From assembly GCF_016734765.1 (NCBI RefSeq), contig NZ_JAERQE010000012.1, positions 1-64,000 on the forward strand: a stretch of 64,000 nt of DNA, in the 5' to 3' direction. The translations under genes and the position numbers were made by a program. Below are positions 17,401 to 26,700 of this stretch, one piece after another. The notes beneath the pieces were generated by a model. It saw nothing but the letters and a program-made list of their open reading frames with translations, had not been told where the DNA came from and did no database searches. Within the stretch, counting starts at the first letter, position 1; each line of letters starts with the position of its first letter. The DNA is from Microvirga soli. GTDB taxonomy: Bacteria > Pseudomonadota > Alphaproteobacteria > Rhizobiales > Beijerinckiaceae.

Positions 17401-18396
17401 ATCCTCTCGGTAGTTCAGAGCTCCGACCACGATCGAGTCGGATTGAACGCCGATGAGTTCTGCGCGAATCGGACCTGTCACGGCTGATTTGTCAGAACAG
17501 GATGTCCAGCCCGACACCAGCAGTGAGCGGCCACTGCGAAAGACCGTTTCGATATAGGCCGTGAGTGTTTGCGCTGGGAGCGGGGCGTTAGCTGTCTCAG
17601 AAGCGAGCGCCTGCCTCTCCTCAGGACTGGGCGGCTCGTGGGGATCCGCCGGACTTATAAGCTTTTCGGTTTTCGTCCGACTTTGAGGCGCATCAGAAAG
17701 ACTAATTGGTGGAAATGGAGCAGTCGATGATTGACTGAGTTCTTCGCTGATCGGCTCGCCTGACCCAAGGTCGACATCAACAGAGGCTATAATTTCGCCG
17801 CCTGATAGCAAAGTCAGCGTATGATTCTGGCTGTCGAGCGAAGCGGCTTTGAGGGATTGGGCTATGCGTGCAACGACATCCTCATGACGCACTTCAAACC
17901 CGAACACATCTTGCCAGTATGGAACATCGGGGCGCGGCTTATTGTGGCTCAAGCGCACTTCATGCTTTCCATCCAGAAGCAGCCGCACAGAAGCGTCTGA
18001 GAGCCGGATGGCTGGATCAAATACCCACCCCTCGATGAGACCGCCCCGAGTCCGGTCGATTGTACCAAAGGGCACGAAGCGCGCCAATTTGGTCAGGGAA
18101 CTGACCAAATTGGCGGTTTCTATGCCGTCAATAGAGGCGACGACAACTGGATGCTCAATGCCGGATTCCCGGAGCGGGATTGCGATTTGGAATGCGGCGT
18201 GCCCGCCGGCGATCCCTGCCGCTTCTAAATCCTGCCGGTAGAGAAGTTTCGGGACGAGCCCAGTGCTTGAGCCTGGAATCGAGATTGTTACCGGTCCGGA
18301 AACGGGGCTTTTTTCGCGATATGCCACCCAACCTGAAAGATAAACGAACCCGGCCCCGAATTCGACCCGCTCTGTATGGCCGATCAGCTGACTCAT
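14455..18396 (-). CDS. giant modular glycosyltransferase: five beta-sandwich modules, GT2, GT4
   Basis: About 1313 residues from the ATG at 18396, where the first beta module begins; an earlier in-frame start adds 19 unconvincing residues. The N-terminal ~600 residues hold about five beta-sandwich modules. Two carry Y-R-x-D-(L/I)-x2-A-G-I-A-x-G followed by A-F or G-F, and the last carries a variant (N-R-E-D-L-V-R-A-G-L). They are related to the modules of the 1537-residue protein. A GT2 domain begins near residue 610 (V-S-V-I-V-P-V-Y-N, I-N-D-C-S-P-D, F-L-N-S-D-T at ~699, G-Y-G-E-E-N-D-F-C). A GT4 domain follows from ~895 (H-D-F-Y-T-T-C-P, I-P-G-N-I-S-A-A-K-G at ~1125, W-P-E-T-Y-C-H-T-L-T-E-M-W-A-T-G-V-P-V-V). 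The GT4 part resembles rhamnosyl/mannosyltransferases that extend surface glycans. Acceptor and donor are unknown, and no membrane anchor is visible. Confidence 0.85.
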   Translation of the reverse strand: MSQLIGHTERVEFGAGFVYLSGWVAYREKSPVSGPVTISIPGSSTGLVPKLLYRQDLEAAGIAGGHAAFQIAIPLRESGIEHPVVVASIDGIETANLVSSLTKLARFVPFGTIDRTRGGLIEGWVFDPAIRLSDASVRLLLDGKHEVRLSHNKPRPDVPYWQDVFGFEVRHEDVVARIAQSLKAASLDSQNHTLTLLSGGEIIASVDVDLGSGEPISEELSQSSTAPFPPISLSDAPQSRTKTEKLISPADPHEPPSPEERQALASETANAPLPAQTLTAYIETVFRSGRSLLVSGWTSCSDKSAVTGPIRAELIGVQSDSIVVGALNYREDIRAAGIADGYAGFMAAFRLDREQPLPQALRLTPSAAIEPLTIQFPSQPVNPSSHLYDLSVSEHGLRGALLSIDQDAHPSSVTLRLLGRLDLAIPLVADSADARAWSAHGVVRSHFAISCKDLIAKIRGLEPRLILDEDALSSVALMINGHAAVIRDIALVRPAKGRLEIAQADRVSGWLVPSEKSSTTLELDVLVDGVRYATFPADRNREDLVRAGLTDRGGGFRFEPANPKFGESKVTIQVAQALTTTFLEGANATLDLPSAKCAALGNLFANLTRARAAGVSVIVPVYNAADDLARCLESLVRNTTMPCRLIVINDCSPDPKVDAILATYRGHSNIDIHQNESNLGFTRTINRGIELAGDDDVVFLNSDTIVTPGWLQGMQAAAYSDLRVATVTPTSNNAGAFNVPEIGVDNALPAGFSVDDFARLVRHASAVSYPRVPTGNGFCLYVRRDAINEIGRLDEAAFPVGYGEENDFCMRAGRAGLLNIIDDRTFVYHKRSASFGDSKDGHYAAGRAVIEARYPEYKRLTSLFTTGPEILSMRWRVRKAIVELGDAQLAPRPRYAFVISTQTGGTPQTNRDLMTTLADRYEPWVLRCDSKAVEIYRYDPTGDVLVETVTLATRIEPALHTSPEYNDVIASMLVRYGFEFVHIRHLGWHGIDLPRVCRTLGIPVVLSLHDFYTTCPATKLLDENRVYCAGTCTPTAGDCSVELWTSAQFPRLKHGFVHRWREMFGPVLETSDALVTTAESAKEVFTSVYPQVLDKDFRVIPHGRSFEEMSLDSEEPNRLSRMRILIPGNISAAKGAELISAVVDADRGETLEFHILGDPGRLKARAGLVVHGRYKRDEFGALVKAIRPNIGAVLSVWPETYCHTLTEMWATGVPVVGIDCGAVGERIKAHGGGWLLPLGSTANDLYRLLLSIRDDAASHQACVAEITSWQNGYSRVHTIDHMGLQYEALYRDVIERKRPFHPATGSDLGAAPI

Positions 18397-19247
18397 TGTG
18401 GCGCTCTTGTATTTGATTTGTATCACTGCTGAAGAGGGGAGGTGCTGTGGCACATTATTGCAGCTCCCACGCGAATATCAGGTCCTGAGCCAATTACCCG
18501 TTCGCCATTAGTATAGGAATAGTATATGAAAACCTGCGCTGTTTCATCTTGACCGATTGGTTCACATGGCGCTCATGTACAACCACTTCCGCCGAGCAAG
18601 GTTCGAAGGCTAGGGCTTCACGTCGATAAAGGGGTTCGACGGTGGTTAGATTCTCATCGGCGCAGGAGATTTGGTGCCCGAAGCCCACATTGGCCTCGGA
18701 GGCCAGGCTTACATCGCCTGATACGATTGCTTCGAAGTACATGTCCACCTGCCCCAGAACAGCCAATCGGGAAGTCTCAATGAGCTGAGCCATCCTCTGA
18801 ACGTTGTGAGTATGTCTATTAACTTCCCGAGCTAAGGTGAGCAATCCCGCAATGTTTTCGCTGCTACACCGCCGGCGCACCTAGGATCTGTAGGATCAAC
18901 CTTATCGAAGTAGCAAAACTTACCTCTAAGACTCTCTAAGACGCTTTTGAAGGCAGGATGGGCTGAAATGTCGCAACAATGCGCTTGCTGGTATGAAATT
19001 ACTGAAGGCAGACCTACCTGAACGGTCGATCGGGAATGAGATGACAGCCTTGAGTTGTGGCACTTGAAGATAGATTGGGCTCGTGTCCGTAGCGCCAGTA
19101 TGCATAACTCGTGACGCTCGCGATCTAAGGTGGTACAGGATTACAATAATTCGTCCGAAGGCGACCAAGCAGATTTTGGCAAGCACCAATGCCCTAAGGC
19201 TGATTAATCCGCTGTGAGACTGCTGGCGCGAGTGCGATCATCTTGAC
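18397..19247. other. 851-bp intergenic region with a doubtful minus-strand reading frame
   Basis: The main open frame is on the minus strand from 18880 to 18494 (about 128 codons). Its first codon is a GTG directly after an in-frame tag stop, there is no ribosome binding site, and no family is recognised, although parts (R-M-A-Q-L-I-E-T-S-R, V-V-V-H-E-R-H-V) look protein-like. It may be the 3' remnant of a glycan-locus gene. The upstream part serves as the divergent promoter space between the 1313-residue protein and the plus-strand gene at 19248. No clear promoter hexamers were found. Confidence 0.3.
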
Positions 19248-20645
19248 ATGAAATTGGGTCTAGCAAAGGTTGAGCCCCGCGTTTGTTCACTGCAACGCGA
19301 TCCTTACCAGGCTCTATCTATGCACCAACTTTCAAAAGACATTCCTCGGCTCGTTTCGATTGGTCTGAGCCGCGACCGCCGGCAACTCCTACAAGAATCG
19401 CTCCGGGGGATCTTCCACAATGATTATGCTATGCGGTACTTGGTGCCGCTCCTTGATGCCGTCGTCGACGGGCATGTCGGCGCTCTCGACACGGTGGTGC
19501 CTCGCGGTTTTGATGGGCTCTTCTTGGCGGCGCTGAGCGACAGTATCCGAGAACGCCTCAAGGCCCCTTGGCATGGGAGGCGCCTGCCAGTGAATGCAGA
19601 CAAGGGATTTGATTTCCTCTGCCTTGGGTGCCATGAATGGGGTTTGATCCAAACGCTCAACTTTCTGTCGCGAGCAGCTTGCCGCCCCTCGCGTAAGTTG
19701 GCGATGCTTACCTCCATTCGCAGCGAGGGGATCAATTTGCTTGAGTGGATTGCATACCATCGTTTGGCGGGCGTCGAACACTTCTTTGTTTATGCAAACG
19801 ACAATGAAGACGACTCAGACGAACTTTTAAGAACTTTGGAGCGGAATGGGATAATCACATACATCCCCAACGAAACCGTGGTTCGGGGGGTGTATCAAAT
19901 CCAATCCAAGGTATTCGAGCATGCCATTCACTTTCTGCCTGAGATCAGGGATTTTGAGTGGGTATTCTTTGCCGATCCGGATGAATTTCTTATCTTGCAG
20001 TCGGGGACCGAGGCCTGCGGCACCATCACGGATTATCTGGACAAAGTGCCTGCCAGCGATTCGACGGGTGCTTTGGTTTCAGGCGTCTGCTGGAATTGGA
20101 AATGGTTCAACAATGAGGCTGTGTTGAAGCGGTCGGACCAGTTGAACTTCGAACGCTTTAAGCGCTCGAAGCCCGATCGGCACGTCAAGACCGTCGCTCG
20201 ATTCCGTGACGTTGTTGGATTCGGTCTCTCACACAAACCTCGGGTGATGGGAGGCTCCATTTTGGTAAACCCGGTATTCCAGCCTGTCGATCTAAACTCT
20301 GTGGGTGCAGACCCCGAATACAGTGTCGGGCAGTTAAACCATTACTGGAGCCGCTCATTTGAGGAATTTGCCGCCAAACATGCGCGAGGTCGAGGCGATA
20401 GGGATTTCAGCCAGTTTTTCGTTTGGGGAAATCAGTTTATGGGGACCCCTGATGAAGTGCCAGAGGCATTGATCGTGCGAGTCCGAGGGGAGATTGAGAG
20501 ATTGATCAATCTCGACGGTGTCGAGTTGGCTCATGAAATTGTACGGCGGGCATTCGACCGGTGGGTTTGCGATGCAAACAGTCGTCTCAACATTGGCCAA
20601 CTCTTTGAAGAGACAAAGACGGCGAGCACGATAAAGACGGTTTAG
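19248..20645 (+). CDS. GT92/GT2_4-like glycosyltransferase
   Basis: 465 residues. The conserved core starts near residue 155 with T-S-I-R-S-E-G-I-N-L-L-E-W-I-A-Y-H-R-L-A-G-V-E, then Y-A-N-D-N-E-D-D-S-D-E-L-L and F-F-A-D-P-D-E-F (the DxD metal/sugar-nucleotide site). Later come W-N-W-K-W-F-N and the H-K-P-R/N-H-Y-W-S motifs. This is the pattern of the family of bacterial 'glycosyl transferase family 2' proteins related to eukaryotic GT92. The first 150 residues are an extra N-terminal domain of unknown role. The ATG at 19248 has only a weak ribosome binding site; Met25 (19320) is an alternative start. It is transcribed opposite to its flanking genes and is probably its own unit in the polysaccharide locus. 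Confidence 0.8.
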   Translation: MKLGLAKVEPRVCSLQRDPYQALSMHQLSKDIPRLVSIGLSRDRRQLLQESLRGIFHNDYAMRYLVPLLDAVVDGHVGALDTVVPRGFDGLFLAALSDSIRERLKAPWHGRRLPVNADKGFDFLCLGCHEWGLIQTLNFLSRAACRPSRKLAMLTSIRSEGINLLEWIAYHRLAGVEHFFVYANDNEDDSDELLRTLERNGIITYIPNETVVRGVYQIQSKVFEHAIHFLPEIRDFEWVFFADPDEFLILQSGTEACGTITDYLDKVPASDSTGALVSGVCWNWKWFNNEAVLKRSDQLNFERFKRSKPDRHVKTVARFRDVVGFGLSHKPRVMGGSILVNPVFQPVDLNSVGADPEYSVGQLNHYWSRSFEEFAAKHARGRGDRDFSQFFVWGNQFMGTPDEVPEALIVRVRGEIERLINLDGVELAHEIVRRAFDRWVCDANSRLNIGQLFEETKTASTIKTV

Positions 20646-20956
20646 ATGCCGGACATTTCTTCACTAGCTCTTCAAAGCCGCCCCTCTGGTGGGCTTATTG
20701 TTTGGCGGCTTGGTGACACGAAATACCTTCCTAGCGCCAGTGACAGCCAGCGGAACGGGCCCGCCCAAAGCAAGGACAGGACGGCCTCAAAGGCATGCAG
20801 TTTAGCATTACGACCAGAATCTTTCCGCGCTTTGAATTCAACGACCAGCAGATTTGTCAAAACACTGAAATCGTGATCGAACCAACCTGCTCCACGCATG
20901 ATGGCGGCTCATCCGCGCGGAATGCGCCTACTGAGAATTGAACTGCTGATAACCCG
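20646..20956. other. 311-bp intergenic region, possible glycosyltransferase remnant
   Basis: A minus-strand frame (20899 to 20672, about 75 codons) has a hydrophobic, basic character (F-K-A-R-K-D, F-R-W-L-S-L-A-L-G-R-Y-F-V). It faintly recalls the C-terminal tail of KdtX/WaaE-type glycosyltransferases. No N-terminal part exists, so at best it is a remnant. Nothing else is seen. Confidence 0.25.
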
Positions 20957-21931
20957 TCACCTGATCGAGTTATCATACTCCCACCATTCGCCAACCTTAG
21001 TGTTCCAGAAGTCAGGGCTGAAGGCTCTGTACGCATTAGTGGGTGTGAGGGTGACTTCACCAACTTTTACGCCGAAGACCGGAGACCAGAAAAAGTCTAT
21101 ACGGCTGAAAGGCATTTCACATTTTGTAGCCATTACTTTCGCCATTCCGACCATCGTGTCTAAATGTTTTGGGCAAGGCGGAGGGGCTGAACTCATAGGA
21201 AAGCCCTGGAGGATGGGCATCAGGTTCCAATCAACGTCAAAATAATCACGCGTATGACCTTGCTGACTATAGCTATTCTGATCGACCTGAATCAGCCGAG
21301 GCTCACCTTTGAAGCAGAAAAAGCGGTAATCGACAGCGTCATTCGTTCCAAGGGATTTCTCTAAAAAGATCTTCTTCGGAAAGGTCGAGTAATGGAACTC
21401 GCCCCAGGCGTAGCCGAAATTGTCGCTTAACCACTCGTGAGCTTTCAACTTAAGCGTTTCTGCTACGGCCGTGCGATCTTCACTGGTGAGTGTTATGCGC
21501 AGGTTGGTTCCGCTCGCATGATTGGCTTTGAAGTAGTAAATTCCATCTGGAAGAGACCAGACAACTTGTTCTAGCTGCTCTGCCGTGTCTGAGAACCACA
21601 CGATCTCGGCGACGTGATTTTCGCCAAACAAAGCTGCCGCAGTCTGATTTACATAAACCTTATCTGCCAATGAAGGTATGGAGAATGGGACGAGAAATTT
21701 GGTGGCGAAAACCTTTTCGTTGAACGTCTTAGGACTTTGGATGGAGGGCAAATAGCCGTTTCCGAGGACAAATATCTCTAATGAGTTTGCAACTGCGACT
21801 CTTAGATCGACGCTGTTATAGAAGTCGATTCCGCGGATCTTGCCTGGTTGCCTCGCTGTTTGAGCTGACAGGAGGGACATCAGGTCGCAGTATGGCCGAG
21901 CAAGCTCTAAAAATTTTTGTTTCGGTTGCAT
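20957..21931 (-). CDS. TupA-like ATP-grasp protein
   Basis: The ATG at 21931 gives 324 residues; a TTG 14 codons upstream is less likely. Motifs of the TupA-type ATP-grasp family of polysaccharide loci are visible: P-K-T-F-N-E-K-V-F-A-T-K-F around residue 70, L-A-D-K-V-Y-V, Y-Y-F-K-A-N-H-A-S-G-T-N (ATP-grasp strand and glycine-rich loop), F-L-E-K-S-L and D-Y-R-F-F-C-F-K-G-E-P. The late acidic metal-binding stretch is S-R-I-D-F-F. The founding member, TupA of teichuronopeptide synthesis, adds amino acids to uronic-acid polymers. Here, with UDP-glucose dehydrogenase in the same locus, a role in attaching an amino compound to uronic acids of the glycan is a reasonable but untested inference. Length is normal for the family. 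Confidence 0.8.
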   Translation of the reverse strand: MQPKQKFLELARPYCDLMSLLSAQTARQPGKIRGIDFYNSVDLRVAVANSLEIFVLGNGYLPSIQSPKTFNEKVFATKFLVPFSIPSLADKVYVNQTAAALFGENHVAEIVWFSDTAEQLEQVVWSLPDGIYYFKANHASGTNLRITLTSEDRTAVAETLKLKAHEWLSDNFGYAWGEFHYSTFPKKIFLEKSLGTNDAVDYRFFCFKGEPRLIQVDQNSYSQQGHTRDYFDVDWNLMPILQGFPMSSAPPPCPKHLDTMVGMAKVMATKCEMPFSRIDFFWSPVFGVKVGEVTLTPTNAYRAFSPDFWNTKVGEWWEYDNSIR

Positions 21932-22135
21932 GGTTCGCGATTTTTGTTGGTATGGCTGATGGTGCTTAAGCAAGATCCGACCGAAGATGACAGGTCGCTG
22001 CCGCCATTGGCTAACCTGACGGATCTTGGTCTGAGTTAGCTGTTATTGGTGAGCCCGAAGCAATGCCGTCAGGTCCTCACCAAGGCTGCCTTTGCTTGAT
22101 CTTTTCTTTGTACAGAACCGCCGCTGGGGGGCGTC

Positions 22136-22999
22136 TCAGAAGGATCCACGAAATTCCGCCGGCAGGCGCAGAAGCTCTCGTCCGAACAGCACGGTGTTGA
22201 CCCAGTATGTTTCCTGCTGCGGATGGCCTTTCTTTTCAGCCTCTTTGAATTCCTTTAGATATCCAGCGAGGATACCTTCGGTCGCGGAAAATGGATCTTC
22301 GTCGATGACGGGCAGGTTGCCCCAGTTTCTCATCATGGAGACCATGCTGTCGTCCGGAACCCTTTGATGTGATCCTGCATCAACGCGGGCCCAGTCCATG
22401 GAGCGGGTGATTGCAAGCCGGTCGAGGGTGTGCCCAACGTCAACGTATCTGAGATGGAACAGGAAGATACTGTCGAACACAGCTGGGGTTTGTCGACTAT
22501 GGAAACCCGGCGACCAGACGACCTCTGTTGATGTGAGATTGGGTTTATTCATCGCAGATGAATAGTGAATATAGGAGCGCTGGAGCGAGATAAGGTTAAA
22601 GGGATCCAGATCCCCCTCAATCCCTATCTTATGTAGTACGTCCAGTCCGATCGAGGTTGCATATTCTGGCCTTACTCTCTCACAATAATCCTTCAACCCA
22701 GCGTATTTGCGTGGGTCTGCGACAAGTAGTTCATCGCAATCGGTGTAAAGAACGTAATCGTAATATTTCAGCAGGGAATTTGTGAGTTCGCCAATGAACT
22801 TGGTTCGTAACTCGTTGTTCTGGGGGGAGCGCGGGAGCCTGATGATATTTGCACCGCCGAGATTGGCGGTGGAGCCATCGGTGCTCCCATGATCGACAAC
22901 GAAGCAACTGTCGACGCCAACCTCCCGCGAATAATGTCGGAGCCAAAGTGGGAGCTTCAGTCTCTCGTTATAAACCATTGTGATCGCGGCTATTCGCAT
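22136..22999 (-). CDS. GT2_4/GT92-like glycosyltransferase
   Basis: 287 residues, ATG at 22999 preceded by a good agga ribosome binding site. The N-terminus shows the family pattern A-A-I-T-M-V-Y-N-E-R-L-K-L-P-L-W-L-R-H-Y, then V-V-D-H-G-S-T-D-G-S and Y-T-D-C-D-E-L-L-V (the DxD-like site). H-L-R-Y-V-D follows near residue 185. This is the short form of the same superfamily as the protein at 19248-20645, without the N-terminal extension. It is transcribed leftwards, in line with the TupA-like gene about 200 bp downstream and the repeat proteins upstream. A cytoplasmic sugar transfer step in the polysaccharide is likely; donor unknown. Confidence 0.8.
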   Translation of the reverse strand: MRIAAITMVYNERLKLPLWLRHYSREVGVDSCFVVDHGSTDGSTANLGGANIIRLPRSPQNNELRTKFIGELTNSLLKYYDYVLYTDCDELLVADPRKYAGLKDYCERVRPEYATSIGLDVLHKIGIEGDLDPFNLISLQRSYIHYSSAMNKPNLTSTEVVWSPGFHSRQTPAVFDSIFLFHLRYVDVGHTLDRLAITRSMDWARVDAGSHQRVPDDSMVSMMRNWGNLPVIDEDPFSATEGILAGYLKEFKEAEKKGHPQQETYWVNTVLFGRELLRLPAEFRGSF

Positions 23000-23180
23000 A
23001 GTTCGTCCTAATCCAAGTTCTCTTGTTTGATATTTAGGCGGTTAACGCTCCGAATGCGACGATCAGCCTGTGATATCGAGTGCGCAAAGCATCTAAGGTC
23101 GATAGCCGTTCCACAGCAGCTGGATAGCCCCTAATTCAAACATACGAAGTTGCGCCCGAGGTGCCTTACTGGAAAAGCCT

Positions 23181-23651
23181 TTACGCAGGCTGCTCCTCTT
23201 GGTGCTCTGGTGCGCGGCCAAACGCGACCTTCCACTGATAGGCGTCCTGCTGAGCTCTCGCATTCGGGCTTCGGCCTTCGGCCGCGCCGGCCATGATAAA
23301 GTGCTCGGCGGCCGAATTGATCTTTCCAGCGCGGATCGCCGCGTCGATGTCAGGATAGGTTTCGCGATACCAAGCCTCGTCGACATCGGGTGTAGCACCA
23401 GCGCGTCCCTCAAAGAAGCCGTAGCCGATATAATGCAGACGTGCGGAGCGAACCTGGCCGTTTTTGACGGCTTCCGCGACATCTGGATTATCCCGCAGAT
23501 AGCCGGCCTCGTTGAACGAGCCCGCCGTCAGCAGAAGCTGCAGCATAAACCTAAACAGATCTGCCGGAACCGTGAGCTGGTCGGCCGAGTGGAACTCCTC
23601 GGCCGAGGTGTTCATGTTTTGCAGGAATGCGGAGAGTGGAGGAATGAACAC
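23181..23651 (-). CDS. stand-alone FD-x2-WY-type repeat protein without catalytic domain
   Basis: 156 residues from a GTG at 23651; the ATG at 23615 is the alternative start. There is no enzyme domain. Two copies of the ~40-residue repeat seen in the giant glycosyltransferases are present: F-N-E-A-G-Y-L-R-D-N-P-D-V with H-Y-I-G-Y-G-F-F-E-G-R, and V-D-E-A-W-Y-R-E-T-Y-P-D-I with H-F-I-M-A-G-A-A-E-G-R. It sits 61 bp downstream of the 1303-residue protein on the same strand, so the two are probably co-transcribed. It may be a free adaptor that binds the same partner as the repeats of the large enzymes, or a surviving piece of a former fusion. The repeat itself has no assigned biochemical role that I know of. 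Confidence 0.75.
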   Translation of the reverse strand: MFIPPLSAFLQNMNTSAEEFHSADQLTVPADLFRFMLQLLLTAGSFNEAGYLRDNPDVAEAVKNGQVRSARLHYIGYGFFEGRAGATPDVDEAWYRETYPDIDAAIRAGKINSAAEHFIMAGAAEGRSPNARAQQDAYQWKVAFGRAPEHQEEQPA

Positions 23652-23712
23652 TATTTGGGCGCCCTGTGGATTAGATACGATTGGGTCTGGCTGATATGCG
23701 GCTCAGTGATTT

Positions 23713-26700
23713 TCAATTATTCGTTTGTTTGACGACTCGGAATACTCTGCGAGGTTTGTTGAGCGCGGGATCCGGCTCGGGTTCCGCATCGGCAGGACGT
23801 TTGGCTTTGAGCTGGTCGGTCACCTCAGCCAGATAGGATTGCTGAGCCCGCTGGATGGTCTTCGGCAGGTCGAAGGCCTGCGCCACAAGCTCCTGGATCC
23901 CTTCAATCTCCGCAACGTGCTTATCGGCCCGCATCGAGTGGGTCACGCTCTCGGCGTGACGCCGGTGGACGTTGAGGGACATTGCCTCATAGGCCACCTT
24001 CGCACCTGGCTCCGACAGCACCTCGAGATAGAGCCGCCAGTCGCCCGCCATCCGGAAGGTGGCAAGATCGTCCTCGCACCGGTCAAGGGCGCGCAGCAGG
24101 GCATCGCGCCGCCAGACGACGGCACTGACGTTCAAAATCAGGTTCTTGACTGACATAAACCGCCGGACGAACTCATCGCCGTCAAAGACGCCGCTGTGGC
24201 TCAGTGCGCCGGGTTGAACGGTCGCATAGTAGCTCTTGTAGCTGTCCCACTGGGGCAAGCCGTCGCTGGTGATCGTCCGGCTGTCTGAGAACCCCAGCAC
24301 GATGCTGGGATCCTCCTCCATCGCCGTCATGATCTCGGCCAGGAACGCGGGTTCGGCGAAATCGTCGGCTTCGGCGATCCACAGGTAATCACCGGTGGCG
24401 AGCTCGGCCGCCTTGCGCCACTGCGCAAACACCCAACCGGAGTTCTCCTCGTTGGGAACGAGCTGAATGTAGCGGCGCCACTCGCCGGACACCTGGCGGA
24501 TCACCGGGATGCTGTCGTCGGTGGAACAGTCATCCAGCACAATCACCTCGTGGACGGGATAGGACTGGCCGAACACGGAGCCCAGGCGATCGGCCACGAA
24601 GCGCGCATAGTTGTAGTTGGGCACCGCCACGGAGACCTTCTGCAGACCGGGCAGCACCAGGCGCAACAGGTGCTGCACATAGGGCGCAAAGGCGAAGGCC
24701 TGCTGTGCCTGCTCCTGCTGTTCGCGCCGCGCCTCCAGGCTGCGGGGCTCCTTGGTCAGTTCAACGAGCGCCCGGGCCATTGCGTCGACGTCGCCATGCG
24801 GCGCCACGGCTCCGAAGCCGGTTTCCCGCAGCATGTCAGGAATGCCGCCGGAGCGGTCGAACGCCACCACCGGGGTTCCGGTGCTCAGAGCCTCGAGGAC
24901 CACGGACGGGAAGGGATCCTCGCGCGAGGTCAGCACAAAGGCATCTGCCGCAGACAAATAACTTTCAACGGCTGTCTGATAGCCGGCCAGGTGGAAGGTG
25001 CCGGTGGCTTTGGCATCCGCGAGCTCGATTCCGAGCCAGTCTTCCAGCTGCGGGTCCATGCCGCCTACCCAGCAAAAATGCATGCGGCCCGGCTGGTTGG
25101 AGGTGGCGGACGGCGCCTGGAGCATGCGCCACAGCGACAAGAAGAGGTCAAAGCCCTTGCGCATGTCAGCGTAGCCCATACCGAGCACGAGGCAGTCGTC
25201 GGCGGTGAGGCCGAGCTCGGTGCGCACCTGTGCAGCCGCCTCGGCCGAGAAGCTGACCTTCTTGTAGAGCCCGTTCTGAATGATGCGCATCCGGCTGTCG
25301 ACCGCAATGTCCAGCGCCTCCGTCACCTTGTCCCGAACGTATGGCGCCGGAAAGACCACGCTCGTGGCGGCCGCCAAGCCAGCCTTGGCGCCAGCCGCCA
25401 GGTTCTTTTCCCGGATGATACGCGGCAGCTCGTGCACGAGCAGGTGCGTGTCGAAGCCAAGAGTCTTGGCGCCGGGAATGATCCGGGCGGCGGCTGTGGT
25501 GTTGACGATTGCGCTGGTGAATCCGCGCTCGTGTAATTCCCTGAGGCGGCGCAGGGCCTCCTGGTCACTGCCTGCCACCGTTGTCGGAGCCAGGGCCGCA
25601 TAGGCATCCTGCAGCTTGCCTCCGCCGAGGAGCAGGAACGCGATCTCCACGCCATGGCGGGCGCGCAGGTCGTGCCCAATGTTGAGGAGGAGCTGCTGCG
25701 CTCCGCTCGGGAAGGCGTCATGCCCGATCAGGACCACGCGCGAGTTGGTCCGCTGCGACACGCCCGTGACGGCCCGGCTGGTGGCGTTCAGATAGGCCGC
25801 GCCGTAGTGCAGATCCGGTTCCAGGTAGGCGCCTTCGCACCACTCGTTCCAGGCGTTGACGCACACAAAGGCTTCGCCAAAGAACGGTGTGGTGTTGGCC
25901 TGGTCGATGAGCTGGTTCAGCCAGGTCTCATACTTGGCCGGCGTCGATCCAATCAGCGTAAGGCCGGATCCCTGCCGGCGGGCATCATTGTCCCAACTCG
26001 GCACAGCGGTCTTGATGAGCGGGAAGGACGCCGACGGGGCGTCCTCGAGCGAGACCCGCACAACGTCGTCATAGTGATAGACCCTGCCGTCAAACTCGGG
26101 GTCCAGGATCTGCAGATTGTTGGCAATCGAGGGGATCGCGGCGGTCAGCTTGTGCGGCGGAAACTCGATTGCCCCATCAAGGCCGAAGACCCGCGGGTCG
26201 GTGTCGTTGAAGCTCTGAGCCATGACGATGATGGGATCTTCATCGAACTGTTCCTGGAACATCGCGCGCCAGCGGGCGAGCGTCTCGACCGTGTCGGGGA
26301 TCAGCCGTGGGCGGTAGATCATGAGCAGGGGGCGCCCCTGAACCCGGATGTAGCGCGGGTCCTGGAAGTGGCGGCCGAAATCGGCCACGAGGCGGGCATC
26401 ATCGTCTTCCAGATAATCCTGGGAGATCAGGACTTCGCTTTCCGCGCCATCCCACCGGCGGGTCCAGTTCTCGTTGGCCCACATCACGCAGAACGGCATC
26501 TCGATCGACGGATCATCGAGGAAGCGCTCCATCGGAGCATCCATGATCCGCCGGCCGTTGAACCAGTAATAGTAGAAAACAAAACCGAAGACCCCGGCGT
26601 CCTGGGCCATCTTCACCTGGCGCCGGAGCGCCTCATTGGTCTCCAGGGTATAGAAGCCGAGATCGCGCGGCACCCGCGGCTGATAATGGCCGGCAAAGCG

